A stretch of 64,000 nt of DNA from Agromyces cerinus subsp. cerinus (lineage in GTDB: Bacteria; Actinomycetota; Actinomycetes; Actinomycetales; Microbacteriaceae), in assembly GCF_900142065.1 (NCBI RefSeq), contig NZ_FSRJ01000001.1, forward strand, positions 496,001 through 560,000. The letters run 5' to 3'. The notes under the pieces are model-generated. The model was not told the origin of the DNA. It saw nothing but the letters and a program-made list of their open reading frames with translations, and made no database searches. Both the position numbers and the translations under genes were made by a program. Shown here piece after piece: positions 9,877 to 18,505 of the stretch (position 1 is the stretch's first letter; the number at the start of each line of letters is the position of its first letter).

Positions 9877-10539
9877 ATGAATGACTCGTCGCTGCTGGCG
9901 GAGGTCGTGAGCCTGCGCGAGCAGGTGGAGCGCGCGATGTCGTCGCGCATCGTCTCGGGTGAGTACGAGCCGGGTGCGGTGCTCACGGTTCCCACGATGG
10001 CCGCCGAGTTCGGGGTCAGCGCGACGCCCGTGCGCGAGGCGATGCTGAACCTCGCGCGCCGCGGCTTCCTGTCGCCGATGCGCAACCGCGGTTTCCGCGT
10101 GACCGAGGTCTCGCTCGACGAACTCCGGCAGCTGCGTGAGGTGCGCCTGCTGCTCGAGGTGCCGCCGATGCGCCAGCTCGCCGGGCAGATGTCGGAGCAG
10201 GCGGCCGGTGAGCTGCGCGCGCTCGCTGCGGAGATCGTGCGCGCCGGCGACGAGGGACGGTTCCAGGACTACCTCGAGGCCGACACCGCCTTCCACCTGT
10301 CGCTGCTCGAACTGACGGGCAACCAGTTCCTCGTCTCGCTGGTGGGCGAGCTGCGCCAGCAGACGCGGTTGACCGGGCTCGTCGAGCTCGCGGAGCAGGG
10401 CGCCCTGACCGAATCGGCGCTCGAGCACGCCGAGCTCGTGCAGCTCCTGCTCGACGGTGAGGGCGATGCCGCGACCGAGCTGATGCGCCGGCACATCGGG
10501 CACGTGGGCGGCATCTGGAGCGGCGAGCACGAGGACTAG
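9877..10539 (+). CDS. GntR-family regulator (FCD domain)
   Basis: A 220-aa regulator: N-terminal winged helix (residues ~15-80, with EFGVSATPVREAMLNLARRGF) and a C-terminal all-helical FCD ligand domain with the metal-binding Asp/His pattern (DTAFHLSLLELTGN, RRHIGH). FCD regulators usually sense carboxylate or amino-acid intermediates and bind short TGTNACA-type palindromes. It lies directly before the hydroxyproline island, and the three ATATGTSACATAT palindromes in that island fit this operator type, so it is the best candidate for the island's regulator. The ATG at 9877 follows AGGGGAG by 6 nt. TACGCT at 9841-9846 is a possible -10. Confidence 0.88.
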   Translation: MNDSSLLAEVVSLREQVERAMSSRIVSGEYEPGAVLTVPTMAAEFGVSATPVREAMLNLARRGFLSPMRNRGFRVTEVSLDELRQLREVRLLLEVPPMRQLAGQMSEQAAGELRALAAEIVRAGDEGRFQDYLEADTAFHLSLLELTGNQFLVSLVGELRQQTRLTGLVELAEQGALTESALEHAELVQLLLDGEGDAATELMRRHIGHVGGIWSGEHED

Positions 10540-10592
10540 GGCCGCGATCGGCGGTCGCGAGGCGTGATGCCGCGGCATCCGTCGCGGTGATC

Positions 10593-10612
10593 GGCGGCCC
10601 TTCGGGGCCGCC
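10593..10612 (+). terminator. Stem-loop after the GntR gene
   Basis: GGCGGCCC and GGGCCGCC form an 8-bp perfect stem around a stable TTCG tetraloop. There is no T-run, so termination strength is uncertain. It separates the regulator from the transporter promoter. Confidence 0.5.
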
Positions 10613-10635
10613 CCCGCCGTTCGTCGTGCTCCGAC

Positions 10636-10674
10636 TTGCGCGGCGCGTCTCTGGCGGTAATATGTCACATATCG
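10636..10674 (+). promoter_or_regulatory. Promoter and operator 1 of the hydroxyproline island
   Basis: -35 TTGCGC (10636-10641), 16-nt spacer and -10 TAATAT (10658-10663). The palindrome ATATGTCACATAT (10660-10672) overlaps the -10 box, so a bound protein would block RNA polymerase. The same core recurs at 18453-18465 and 25327-25339. It drives the Liv-type transporter and dehydrogenase genes. Confidence 0.75.
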
Positions 10675-10715
10675 CCGCTCGGCGATGAGGCCTGTCGTAC
10701 TCGAAGGAGAGTCAC

Positions 10716-11897
10716 ATGCAGTTCGGATCTCGACGCCGCAAGCGCGTCCTCCACATCGCCGCCGCAGCCGGCGTGCTCGCACTGACCGCGGGGTGCTCGA
10801 GCGGCCTCGCCGGTGGAGGGTCGGAAGCCGCCGACGACGGGCCCATCAAGATCGGCATGCTCGCGCCCTTCTCGGGCAGCGAGTCCGCCTTCGGCGCCTA
10901 CATGGAGAACGGCGCGCAGCTCGCCGTGAACGAGATCAACGCCGACGGCGGCGTGCTCGGGCGCGACCTCGAACTGCTCGTCGAAGACGACGCGTGCGAC
11001 GCGACGACCGCCGTCTCCGGCGCCAACAAGCTCGTCACCGACGGCATCGTCGCCTCGGTGGGCGGCTACTGCTCGGGCGCCACGCTCCCGACGCTGCCGA
11101 TCTTCGACGAGGCCGGCATCCCGATGGTGATCCCGGCGGCGAACTCGAACGAACTCGTCGACCAGGGCCTGCCCGGCGTCTTCCTCATCAACGGCACCGG
11201 CGACCAGCAGGCCGAAGCGGCAGTGACGTATGCGAAGCAGATCGGCGCGACGAACGTCGCGGTCGTCGACGACGCGACGAGCTACTCGGCCGACCTCGCC
11301 GCCGCGTTCACCGAACAGGCCACCGCTGCCGGGCTCGACGTCGTCGTGAGCGAGACCATCACCCCGGGTGAAAACGACTACTCGGCGGTCGCGACGACGC
11401 TCGCCGCCCAGAAGCCCGCGCTCGTGTACTGGACCGGCTACTACCAGGAGGGCGGACTCATCGCCCGTCAGTCGCAGGACGCCGGATTCGACGGCGTCTT
11501 CCTCGTCGCCGACGGCTCGGTCGACGCCAAGTTCGCCGAGATCGCGGGGGAGGGCTACACCGACAACGTCGTGGGCACCTTCACGCAGACGCCCGACATG
11601 ATCGAAGGCGCCGACCAGTGGATCGCCGACTACGAGGAGCTCGCCGGCGACCCGCCCGGACCCTACTCGACCCAGGCGTACGACGCCGTGCGGGTGATGG
11701 CGCAGGCCATCGAGGATGCCGGCGACACCGAGTTCGACAACGTCGTGGCCGGGCTCGAGGGCCTCTCGGACTTCGACACCTTCGCAGGACCGCTCACGTT
11801 CACCGACACCCACACCCTGTCGGGCGGCGGATTCGTGATCGTCGCCATCGACCCCACGACCGGCGCGTTCGTCCTCGAGGACGACCTGCAGGGTTGA
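10716..11897 (+). CDS. ABC transporter substrate-binding lipoprotein, LivK type
   Basis: Extracytoplasmic binding protein of a hydrophobic/branched-chain amino acid ABC importer, 393 aa. The signal peptide ends in a lipobox LTAGC (Cys27), so it is a membrane-anchored lipoprotein. The mature part is a type I periplasmic-binding fold (IKIGMLAPFSG, AVNEINADGGVLGRDLELLVEDDAC). It follows GAAGGAG and opens the operon with two permeases and two ATPases. Given the downstream enzymes, the ligand is probably hydroxyproline or proline, or a betaine; this is inferred from context. Confidence 0.92.
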   Translation: MQFGSRRRKRVLHIAAAAGVLALTAGCSSGLAGGGSEAADDGPIKIGMLAPFSGSESAFGAYMENGAQLAVNEINADGGVLGRDLELLVEDDACDATTAVSGANKLVTDGIVASVGGYCSGATLPTLPIFDEAGIPMVIPAANSNELVDQGLPGVFLINGTGDQQAEAAVTYAKQIGATNVAVVDDATSYSADLAAAFTEQATAAGLDVVVSETITPGENDYSAVATTLAAQKPALVYWTGYYQEGGLIARQSQDAGFDGVFLVADGSVDAKFAEIAGEGYTDNVVGTFTQTPDMIEGADQWIADYEELAGDPPGPYSTQAYDAVRVMAQAIEDAGDTEFDNVVAGLEGLSDFDTFAGPLTFTDTHTLSGGGFVIVAIDPTTGAFVLEDDLQG

Positions 11898-11902
11898 CGC
11901 AG

Positions 11903-11928
11903 CGGGGCGGGGCTCCGGCCCCGCCCCG
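11903..11928 (+). terminator. GC-rich intercistronic stem-loop after the binding-protein gene
   Basis: CGGGGCGGGGC and GCCCCGCCCCG form an 11-bp stem with a TCCG loop just after the stop codon. Without a T-run it probably acts as a partial terminator or mRNA 3' protector, giving more binding protein than permease, as is common in ABC operons. Confidence 0.65.
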
Positions 11929-11952
11929 ACTCGTCGGAAGGACTCCTCTGCA

Positions 11953-12843
11953 ATGATGCAGCTCATCTGGAACGGTCTCATCGTCGGATCGTTCTACGCC
12001 CTCGTCGCGCTCGGCTACAGCATGGTCTACGGGATCATCAAGCTCCTGAACTTCGCGCACGGCGACATCTACATGCTCGGCGCGTTCGTGGGGTTCTTCA
12101 CCCTCTCGGCGTTCGGCATCTCGAACGAGACCTCGATCCCGCTCCTGCTCGTCGTGCTCCTGCTGTCGATGGTCACCACCGGCCTCATCGGCGTCGGCAT
12201 CGAACGCATCGCCTACCGGCCGCTGCGCCGGAGTCCGCGGCTCGCGGTGCTCATCACGGCGATCGGCGTCTCGTTCACGCTCGAGTACGGCGTGCGCCAG
12301 ATCTTCGGTCCGAATCCCGAGGCGTTCCCCATCCGCCTGGAGTCGAGCGGGTTCGACGTGCTCGGCATGCGCGTCACCGCGTCGCAGATCGTGCTCGTCG
12401 TCATCGCCGCCGTGCTCATGCTCGTGCTCGCCCACATCGTGGAGCGCACACGTCAGGGCCGCGCGATGCGGGCCATCGCCCTCGACCCCACCGGCGCGCA
12501 GCTCATGGGCGTCAACGTCGACCGCGTCATCGCGATGGTGTTCTTCATCGGCTCCGCGCTCGCCGGAGCCGCGGGCGTGATGGCCGGTGCCTACTACGGG
12601 TCGATCGACTTCCTCATGGGTTTCATCATCGGGCTGAAGGCGTTCACCGCTGCGGTGATCGGCGGCATCGGCAACCTGTACGGCGCGATGCTCGGCGGGG
12701 TGCTGCTCGGCATGCTCGAGTCGTTCGGATCAGCCTGGTTCGGCGGCGAATGGCGGGACGTGTTCGCCTTCGGGTTCCTCATCCTGTTCCTGACGCTGAA
12801 GCCCACGGGCCTGCTCGGCGCCCGCGTCGTGGAGAGGATGTGA
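11953..12843 (+). CDS. ABC transporter permease, LivH type
   Basis: A 296-aa inner-membrane permease with about eight membrane segments. The N-terminus has the LivH family phrase GLIVGSFYALVALGYSMVYGI followed by KLLNFAHGDI. The EAA-like loop is in LDPTGAQLMGVNVDRVIAM and the C-terminus has IGGIGNLYGAMLGG. It pairs with the LivM-type permease that starts one nucleotide after its stop codon. Together they form the membrane pore of the importer. Confidence 0.93.
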   Translation: MMQLIWNGLIVGSFYALVALGYSMVYGIIKLLNFAHGDIYMLGAFVGFFTLSAFGISNETSIPLLLVVLLLSMVTTGLIGVGIERIAYRPLRRSPRLAVLITAIGVSFTLEYGVRQIFGPNPEAFPIRLESSGFDVLGMRVTASQIVLVVIAAVLMLVLAHIVERTRQGRAMRAIALDPTGAQLMGVNVDRVIAMVFFIGSALAGAAGVMAGAYYGSIDFLMGFIIGLKAFTAAVIGGIGNLYGAMLGGVLLGMLESFGSAWFGGEWRDVFAFGFLILFLTLKPTGLLGARVVERM

Positions 12844-12844
12844 C

Positions 12845-14020
12845 ATGGTGCGCGATCTGGATCACGCCCTGAAGCACGTTTCGTTGCGTGCCCCCGCGCC
12901 CCGGTTCGAGCGGCCCCGGCCGCCGAGGGGCGTCTTCACCTCCCAGCAGGGCTTCATGCGCGCGCTCGGCGTCGGAGCGGTCCTCCTGGTGGCGGTGCTG
13001 CCGTTCATGGATGCCTCGCGCTACACGATGTCGATCGCCACGAGTGCGCTCATCTACGTGATGCTCTGCATGGGCCTGAACGTGGTGGTCGGCTACGCGG
13101 GCCTCCTCGACCTCGGCTACATCGCGTTCTTCGCCGTCGGCGCCTACATCTCGGGCATCTTCACGACCGTGCTCGGGTGGCCCATGTGGGCAGCGCTCAT
13201 CGCGACGATCGTCGCCTGCGTCACGGCGGGCATCATCATCGGCGCGCCGACGCTGCGGCTGCGCAGCGACTACCTCGCGATCGTGACCCTCGGGTTCGGC
13301 GAGATCATCCGCATCACCGCCAACAACCTGAAGATCACCGGCGGCCCCTCGGGCATCCACGGCATCCCGACCTGGAGCTTCGGACCGTGGAGCTTCGACG
13401 ACGGGTTCAACCTCTTCGGCATCGACTTCCCCGAGCGCGTGGTGTTCTACTACTTCGTCGCCGCCGTGGTGATCGTGGTCGGCGTGATCGGCGCCGGGCG
13501 TCTCGCGAAGGGTCGACTCGGCCGTGCCTGGAAGGCCGTGCGCGACGACGAGGACGCCGCCGAGGCGATGGGCATCAACACCTACATCGCCAAGATCTCG
13601 GCGTACATCATCGGTGCGGTCTGGGCCGGTATGGCCGGCCAGCTGATGGCGACGCACCTCTCGGCGATCAGCCCGAACAGCTTCCAGTTCCTCTACTCGG
13701 CCCTCATCCTCATGGCCGTGGTGCTCGGCGGCATGGGCTCCACGCCCGGGGTCATCATCGGTGCGCTGTTCGTCTCGCTGGCGCCCGAGCTGCTGCGCGA
13801 CTTCGCCGAGTGGCGGTACCTCATCTTCGGCGTGCTGCTCGTCGTCGTCATGCTGTTCCGCCCGTCGGGGCTCTGGCCCGCCACGGCAGTGCTCCCGTGG
13901 CTTCGGCGCACACGGCCGACACCGCCGGCGTTCACCGAGGCGACCGCCGTGCCGGCGAGCGTCATGGAATCGGTCGACGGCACGCCGACGACCGACGCAC
14001 ACGAAGGAGACCGCGCATGA
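12845..14020 (+). CDS. ABC transporter permease, LivM type
   Basis: A 391-aa permease with a ~35-residue cytoplasmic N-terminus, then about ten membrane segments. Typical LivM features are LNVVVGYAGLLDLGYIAFFAVGAY, TLRLRSDYLAIVTLGFGEI and the cytoplasmic GRAWKAVRDDEDAAEAMGIN loop that contacts the ATPase. The C-terminal ~35 residues are a Thr/Ala-rich cytoplasmic tail. Its stop overlaps the start of the first ATPase (ATGA), so the transporter genes are translationally coupled. Confidence 0.93.
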   Translation: MVRDLDHALKHVSLRAPAPRFERPRPPRGVFTSQQGFMRALGVGAVLLVAVLPFMDASRYTMSIATSALIYVMLCMGLNVVVGYAGLLDLGYIAFFAVGAYISGIFTTVLGWPMWAALIATIVACVTAGIIIGAPTLRLRSDYLAIVTLGFGEIIRITANNLKITGGPSGIHGIPTWSFGPWSFDDGFNLFGIDFPERVVFYYFVAAVVIVVGVIGAGRLAKGRLGRAWKAVRDDEDAAEAMGINTYIAKISAYIIGAVWAGMAGQLMATHLSAISPNSFQFLYSALILMAVVLGGMGSTPGVIIGALFVSLAPELLRDFAEWRYLIFGVLLVVVMLFRPSGLWPATAVLPWLRRTRPTPPAFTEATAVPASVMESVDGTPTTDAHEGDRA

Positions 14021-14862
14021 GCGCCCTGCTCGAGGTCCGCGACCTCAGGCTGCAGTTCGGCGGGGTCACGGCCGTCGACGGACTCAGCTTCGAGGTGCGC
14101 GCGGGCGAGATCCTCGCCGTCATCGGCCCGAACGGCGCGGGCAAGACGAGCGCCTTCAACTGCATCTCGGGCTTCTACCTGCCGACCGCCGGCTCCGTGG
14201 TCTTCGACGGCAAGGCGATCGTGCGGACCGTTCCTAGGATCTGGCGCAGGCTCGGGCTCGTGAACCTCCTGCAGAGCTTCGGCCTGTACCGGGTGATCCC
14301 GTCACGAGTCACGAAGTGGGGGATGGCGCGCACCTTCCAGAACCTCCGATTGTTCCGCGAGCTCTCGGTGCTCGAGAACGTCACCACGGCGATGCACGCG
14401 AACCTCCGCGAGGGCTTCTGGGCGACGCTGCTGCACACACCGGGGTATCGCCGAGCCGAGGCGGCCTGCGTGCGCGAAGCACGGGGCTGGCTCGACTTCG
14501 TCGGCTTCGAGGACGACGAACAGCTCTACGTCACGCAGTTGCCGTACGGCGAGCAGCGCCGGGTCGAGATCGCGAGGGCGCTCGCCACGAGCCCGAAGCT
14601 CCTGCTGCTCGACGAGCCGGCCGCGGGCCTGAACTTCAACGAGAAGCAGGCGCTCATGCGACTCATCCGCAAGATCAGGGGGCTCGGCGTCGCCGTCGTG
14701 CTCATCGAACACGACATGGGGCTCGTCATGGAACTCGCCGAGCGCATCGTGGTGCTGAACTACGGCAAGGAGATCGCCGACGGCGCTCCGGAGGACGTGA
14801 AGCGGGATCCTGCCGTCATCGAGGCCTACCTCGGCGTCGACGAGAGCGAGGATGCACGATGA
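14017..14862 (+). CDS. ABC transporter ATP-binding protein, LivG type
   Basis: A 281-aa ATPase of the Liv-type importer: Walker A GPNGAGKTS near residue 38, Q-loop ARTFQNLRLF, signature LPYGEQRRVEIARAL, and Walker B LLLLDEPAAGLN. Between Walker A and the Q-loop it has roughly 25 extra residues (around residues 68-105, VRTVPRIWRR to SRVTKWG) compared with ordinary LivG, where a short GLPPHRIARLG-like stretch is found. The start ATG at 14017 follows GAAGGAGA and overlaps the permease stop. Confidence 0.92.
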   Translation: MSALLEVRDLRLQFGGVTAVDGLSFEVRAGEILAVIGPNGAGKTSAFNCISGFYLPTAGSVVFDGKAIVRTVPRIWRRLGLVNLLQSFGLYRVIPSRVTKWGMARTFQNLRLFRELSVLENVTTAMHANLREGFWATLLHTPGYRRAEAACVREARGWLDFVGFEDDEQLYVTQLPYGEQRRVEIARALATSPKLLLLDEPAAGLNFNEKQALMRLIRKIRGLGVAVVLIEHDMGLVMELAERIVVLNYGKEIADGAPEDVKRDPAVIEAYLGVDESEDAR

Positions 14863-15572
14863 CCACGACACTCGAGGTGAGCGACGCCGACGTCGTCTAC
14901 GGCCGGGTGCACGCACTCCGCCGACTGAGCTTCACGGTCGGCGAGGGCGAGATCGTGTGCCTGCTCGGCAACAACGGCGCCGGCAAGTCGACGACCATGA
15001 ACATGCTCTCGGGGCTCGTGCGCCCGCGATCGGGTTCGGTGACCTGGCAGGGCATGGATCTCGCCACGGCCAAGCCGTGGGACATCGTCACGGCAGGACT
15101 GATCCACGTGCCGGAAGGGCGACGGATCTTCTCGACCATGACGGTGCACGAGAACCTGCTGCTCGGCGGCTACACGGTGCGCGACCAGAAGGCGATCGCA
15201 TCGCGACTCGACGAGGTGTACGCCATGATGCCGCGCCTCGCCGAGCGGCGTGCGCAGCAGGGCGGCACCCTCTCGGGCGGCGAACAGCAGATGGTCGCGA
15301 TCGGGCGCGCACTCGTGGGCGGGCCGAAGCTGCTGCTGCTCGACGAACCCTCGATGGGGCTCGCGCCTCTCGTCGTGAAGCAGGTCATGGAGATCATCGC
15401 CGCGGTGAACGCCGCGGGCACGACCGTGCTGCTCGTCGAGCAGAACGCTCGCGCCGCGCTGAAGATCGCCCACCGGGCGTACGTCGTCGAGACCGGCAGC
15501 GCGACGCTCGAGGGCCCCGCAGCGGATCTCGCGAAGGATCCACGTGTCATCGAGGCGTACCTCGGTGGTTGA
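14859..15572 (+). CDS. ABC transporter ATP-binding protein, LivF type
   Basis: A 237-aa ATPase, the second of the pair: Walker A GNNGAGKSTT near residue 39, the family phrase HVPEGRRIFSTMTVHENL, signature LSGGEQQMVAIGRAL and Walker B LLLLDEPSMGLAP. Its start overlaps the LivG-type stop (ATGA). It completes a full five-component importer, followed after 21 nt by the dehydrogenase genes. Confidence 0.93.
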   Translation: MTTTLEVSDADVVYGRVHALRRLSFTVGEGEIVCLLGNNGAGKSTTMNMLSGLVRPRSGSVTWQGMDLATAKPWDIVTAGLIHVPEGRRIFSTMTVHENLLLGGYTVRDQKAIASRLDEVYAMMPRLAERRAQQGGTLSGGEQQMVAIGRALVGGPKLLLLDEPSMGLAPLVVKQVMEIIAAVNAAGTTVLLVEQNARAALKIAHRAYVVETGSATLEGPAADLAKDPRVIEAYLGG

Positions 15573-15593
15573 CTTGCGGCAAGGAGGTGCATC

Positions 15594-16751
15594 GTGCGCG
15601 TCGCGGTGATCGGTTCGGGCATCGTGGGTGCCGCATGTGCGCTGGCACTCGTCGAAGGCGGCGCAGAGGTCGTCGTGATCGACCGGGTCGGCGTGGCCGG
15701 CGAGACATCCAGTCGCTGCGAAGGCAACCTGCTCGTCAGCGACAAGGCACCGGGAGCCGAGGCCGACCTCGCGGTCGCCTCGAACGCGATGTGGCGCTCG
15801 CTCGCCGAGCGGCTCGACGCCGATCGACCGAACGGCCAGCCGGCGACGGAGTTCGAGGCGAAGGGCGGCATCGTCGTCGCGTTCGGCGGCGGTGAGGCCG
15901 CGCTCGAGCGGTTCGCCGAGGCGCAGCGCGCCACCGGCATCCGCGCAGAGGCGATGGATGTCGCGGCGCTCGCCGCGGCCGAGCCCTTCCTGTCGCCCGA
16001 GGTCGTGCACGCCGTGCACTATCCCGACGACGCCCAGATCCAGCCGTCGACGGCGACGCAGGCCCTGCTCGACACGGCGATCCGCGCCGGCGCCCGACTG
16101 GTGATCGGCGAGGTGACCGGCCCGCTCGGCCGGCCGGGCGGCCTCTCTGGCGTGACGACGACGGCCGGGCCGATCGAGGCCGACGTCGTCGTGAACTGTG
16201 CGGGGCCCTGGGCCGGCGAGGTCGCGGCTCGGCTCGGTGCCCGCCTCGACATCCGGCCGCGGCGCGGCGTGATCCTCGTCACGACGCCCATGCCGCAGCG
16301 CGTCTTCCACAAGGTCTACGACAGCGACTACGTCGGCGCGGTGGGCTCGGGTGACGCCGCGCTGCAGACCTCGACGGTCGTCGAGTCGACCCCGGGCGGC
16401 ACGGTGCTCATCGGCTCGAGCCGCGAGCGGGTCGGGTTCGACGATCGGCCGGGTGTCGCGCCGGCGGCGGCGATCGCGGCGAAGGCGGTGCGCCTGTTCC
16501 CGTTCCTCGAGGAGACCGTGCTGCTGCGCAGCTACTTCGGGTTCCGTCCGTACGCGCCCGACCACCTGCCGGTCATCGGCGCGGACCCCGATGTCGCGGG
16601 GCTCGTGCACGCCACCGGCCACGAGGGCGCGGGCATCGGCCTCGCGCCCGCCACCGCCGAACTCGTCGCGCACGCCGTGCTCGGCACGACCACCGCTCTC
16701 GACCCGGCCCCGTTCCTCCCGGGCCGGGCCAGCCTGCAGGAGACCGCATGA
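15594..16751 (+). CDS. DadA-like FAD oxidoreductase, probable D-hydroxyproline dehydrogenase subunit
   Basis: A 385-aa DAO-fold flavoprotein with N-terminal FAD motif VIGSGIVGAACALAL and C-terminal FRPYAPDHLPVIG and GHEGAGIGLAPATAEL. With the next two genes it forms the FAD / [2Fe-2S] / FAD-BFD triad seen in the hetero-oligomeric D-hydroxyproline dehydrogenase of Pseudomonas (LhpBEF) and in related HcnABC-type enzymes. The predicted reaction is oxidation of cis-4-hydroxy-D-proline to pyrroline-4-hydroxy-2-carboxylate, passing electrons to the respiratory chain. The GTG start follows AAGGAGG. Its stop overlaps the next gene. Confidence 0.85.
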   Translation: MRVAVIGSGIVGAACALALVEGGAEVVVIDRVGVAGETSSRCEGNLLVSDKAPGAEADLAVASNAMWRSLAERLDADRPNGQPATEFEAKGGIVVAFGGGEAALERFAEAQRATGIRAEAMDVAALAAAEPFLSPEVVHAVHYPDDAQIQPSTATQALLDTAIRAGARLVIGEVTGPLGRPGGLSGVTTTAGPIEADVVVNCAGPWAGEVAARLGARLDIRPRRGVILVTTPMPQRVFHKVYDSDYVGAVGSGDAALQTSTVVESTPGGTVLIGSSRERVGFDDRPGVAPAAAIAAKAVRLFPFLEETVLLRSYFGFRPYAPDHLPVIGADPDVAGLVHATGHEGAGIGLAPATAELVAHAVLGTTTALDPAPFLPGRASLQETA

Positions 16752-16990
16752 TCCGCATCACCGTCGACGCCGAACCGCTCGAGGGGCGCGACGGACAGAC
16801 CATCGCCGGCGTGCTCATCGGGGCCGGCCGCACCGCGTGGCGCTCGGCGCAGACCGGCGATCGCGGCGTGTTCTGCGGCATCGGCGTGTGCCACGACTGC
16901 CTCGTGACCGTGAACGGCGTCGAAGGCGTGCGGGCGTGCCAGCGCGAGGCCGTCGACGGCGACCGCGTGGAGCGCGAGGTGCGGGCGTGA
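16748..16990 (+). CDS. Small [2Fe-2S] ferredoxin-like subunit
   Basis: An 80-aa protein with plant-ferredoxin cysteine spacing Cys43-x4-Cys48-x2-Cys51-x12-Cys64, in FCGIGVCHDCLVTVNG and RACQREA. This is the HcnA-like electron-transfer subunit of the three-part dehydrogenase. It is coupled by ATGA/GTGA overlaps to the flavoprotein genes on both sides, which supports one complex. A stand-alone ferredoxin role is unlikely in this position. Confidence 0.88.
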   Translation: MIRITVDAEPLEGRDGQTIAGVLIGAGRTAWRSAQTGDRGVFCGIGVCHDCLVTVNGVEGVRACQREAVDGDRVEREVRA

Positions 16991-18450
16991 CGGGCGCGGC
17001 AGCGGCCGGCGCCGGCGCGAGGCGCGTGGCGATCCTCGGCGGCGGGCCTGCCGGGCTCGCCGCGGCCCAGGCCGCCCTTGCTGCCGGAGCCGAGGTGACG
17101 CTGCTCGACGAGGGCGGCCGGCTCGGCGGCCAGTACTGGCGGCATCATGAGCAGCTCACCGACCGGCGGCTCCAGCACGGCTGGGCGCGGTTCGAACGGC
17201 TCAAGGGAGTGCTCGACCGCGCCGAGGTGCACACCGGTGCGAGCGTGTGGTCGGCCGAGGCATCCGATGGCGTGGTGCGACTGCGGGCCGTCGTCGGTCC
17301 AGCGGATGCCACGTCGCGAACGGCGCTCGAGATCGAGGCCGATGCCGTGGTCGTCGCGACCGGGGCCCACGATCTCGCCCTCCCCGTGCCGGGCTGGACC
17401 CTTCCCGGTGTCACGACCGCCGGCGCCGCGCAGGCGCTCGCCAAGCGCGACGGCGTCACCGTCGGGCGGCGCACGGTCGTGAGCGGCGCCGGGCCGTTCC
17501 TGCTGCCGGTCGCTCAGTCGCTCGCGATCGCGGGCTCCGAGGTCGTCGGCGTGCACGAGGCGTCCCGCATCGGCGGGCTCGCCGCCGGCTGGTTGCCGCG
17601 GCCGTGGCAGCTCGCCGGCAAGGCGGGCGAACTCGTCGAATACGTCGGCGCCCTCGCCCGCCACCGCATCCCGTATCGGATCGGCAGCGGCGTGGTGCGC
17701 GTGCTCGGCACCGACCGGGTGGAGGGCGTCGTCATCGCCGCACTCGACGCCGACTGGCGGCCGGTTCCCGGGAGCGAGCGCGAGGTCGCGTGCGACTCCG
17801 TGGCGCTCGGGCACGGCTTCACGCCGCGCCTCGAGGTCGCGATCGCCCTCGGGGCGGCGATCGAGGGGGATCGCCGCGGGCGGTTCGTCGTCGTCGACGA
17901 CACCCAGCGCACGAGCGTGTCCGGTGTCTACGCGGCAGGTGAGATCACGGGCATCGGCGGTGCGGATGCCGCGCTCGCCGAGGGCGCTGTGGCCGGCTTC
18001 ATGGCTGCGGGCGGATCGCTCGACGACGACCGCATGCGCGGGCCGCTCGCGGTACGGCGGCGAATGGGCGCCTTCGCGGCCCGACTCGAACGCGCCCACG
18101 GCATCCGGCCGGGCTGGACGTCGTGGCTCGCCGATGACACCGTGATCTGCCGCTGCGAAAACGTCACGCGCCGCACGATCGCCGACCGGGCCGACGCGCC
18201 GCTTCGGGCGATGAAGCTCGCGACGCGGGCCGGTCTCGGCGCGTGCCAGGGGCGCACCTGCGGCCGGGCCGTCGAGGCGATCGTGGCCGAAGCCGGCGGG
18301 TCGCCGGAGGGATTCGACCGGCGGCCGGTGCTCGCGCCGGTGCGGCTCGGCGAGGTTGCGGCGCTCGGGCGGGGAAGCACCGTGGTCGACACGGAGCCCG
18401 CACGCTGCGACGATGCCGGAACGACGGTTGCCGCCGTCGACGTCCAGTAG
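16987..18450 (+). CDS. FAD/NAD(P)-binding oxidoreductase with C-terminal BFD [2Fe-2S] domain
   Basis: A 487-aa HcnB-like subunit. The N-terminal FAD motif is ILGGGPAGLAAAQAAL; a second nucleotide-binding segment begins near residue 160 (RRTVVSGAGPFLLPVAQSLA). A C-terminal bacterioferredoxin-associated-ferredoxin-like domain has ICRCENVT and GACQGRTCG (CxC...Cx4C) for a [2Fe-2S] cluster. It starts at a GTG overlapping the previous stop and completes the dehydrogenase triad. Its stop codon touches the next palindromic operator, so the downstream genes have their own promoter. Confidence 0.87.
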   Translation: MTGAAAAGAGARRVAILGGGPAGLAAAQAALAAGAEVTLLDEGGRLGGQYWRHHEQLTDRRLQHGWARFERLKGVLDRAEVHTGASVWSAEASDGVVRLRAVVGPADATSRTALEIEADAVVVATGAHDLALPVPGWTLPGVTTAGAAQALAKRDGVTVGRRTVVSGAGPFLLPVAQSLAIAGSEVVGVHEASRIGGLAAGWLPRPWQLAGKAGELVEYVGALARHRIPYRIGSGVVRVLGTDRVEGVVIAALDADWRPVPGSEREVACDSVALGHGFTPRLEVAIALGAAIEGDRRGRFVVVDDTQRTSVSGVYAAGEITGIGGADAALAEGAVAGFMAAGGSLDDDRMRGPLAVRRRMGAFAARLERAHGIRPGWTSWLADDTVICRCENVTRRTIADRADAPLRAMKLATRAGLGACQGRTCGRAVEAIVAEAGGSPEGFDRRPVLAPVRLGEVAALGRGSTVVDTEPARCDDAGTTVAAVDVQ

Positions 18451-18468
18451 TAATATGTGACATATTAC
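18428..18468 (+). promoter_or_regulatory. Promoter and operator 2 of the hydroxyproline island
   Basis: -35 TTGCCG (18428-18433), 17-nt spacer and -10 TAATAT (18451-18456). This copy has the longest symmetry: GTAATATGTGACATATTAC (18450-18468) is palindromic except for the central base. It covers the -10 box and begins in the stop codon of the preceding gene. It drives the deaminase, epimerase and dehydrogenase genes. Confidence 0.78.
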
Positions 18469-18505
18469 CGATCCGCGAACGGCGGACCAGAGAACGGAAG
18501 ATCAG

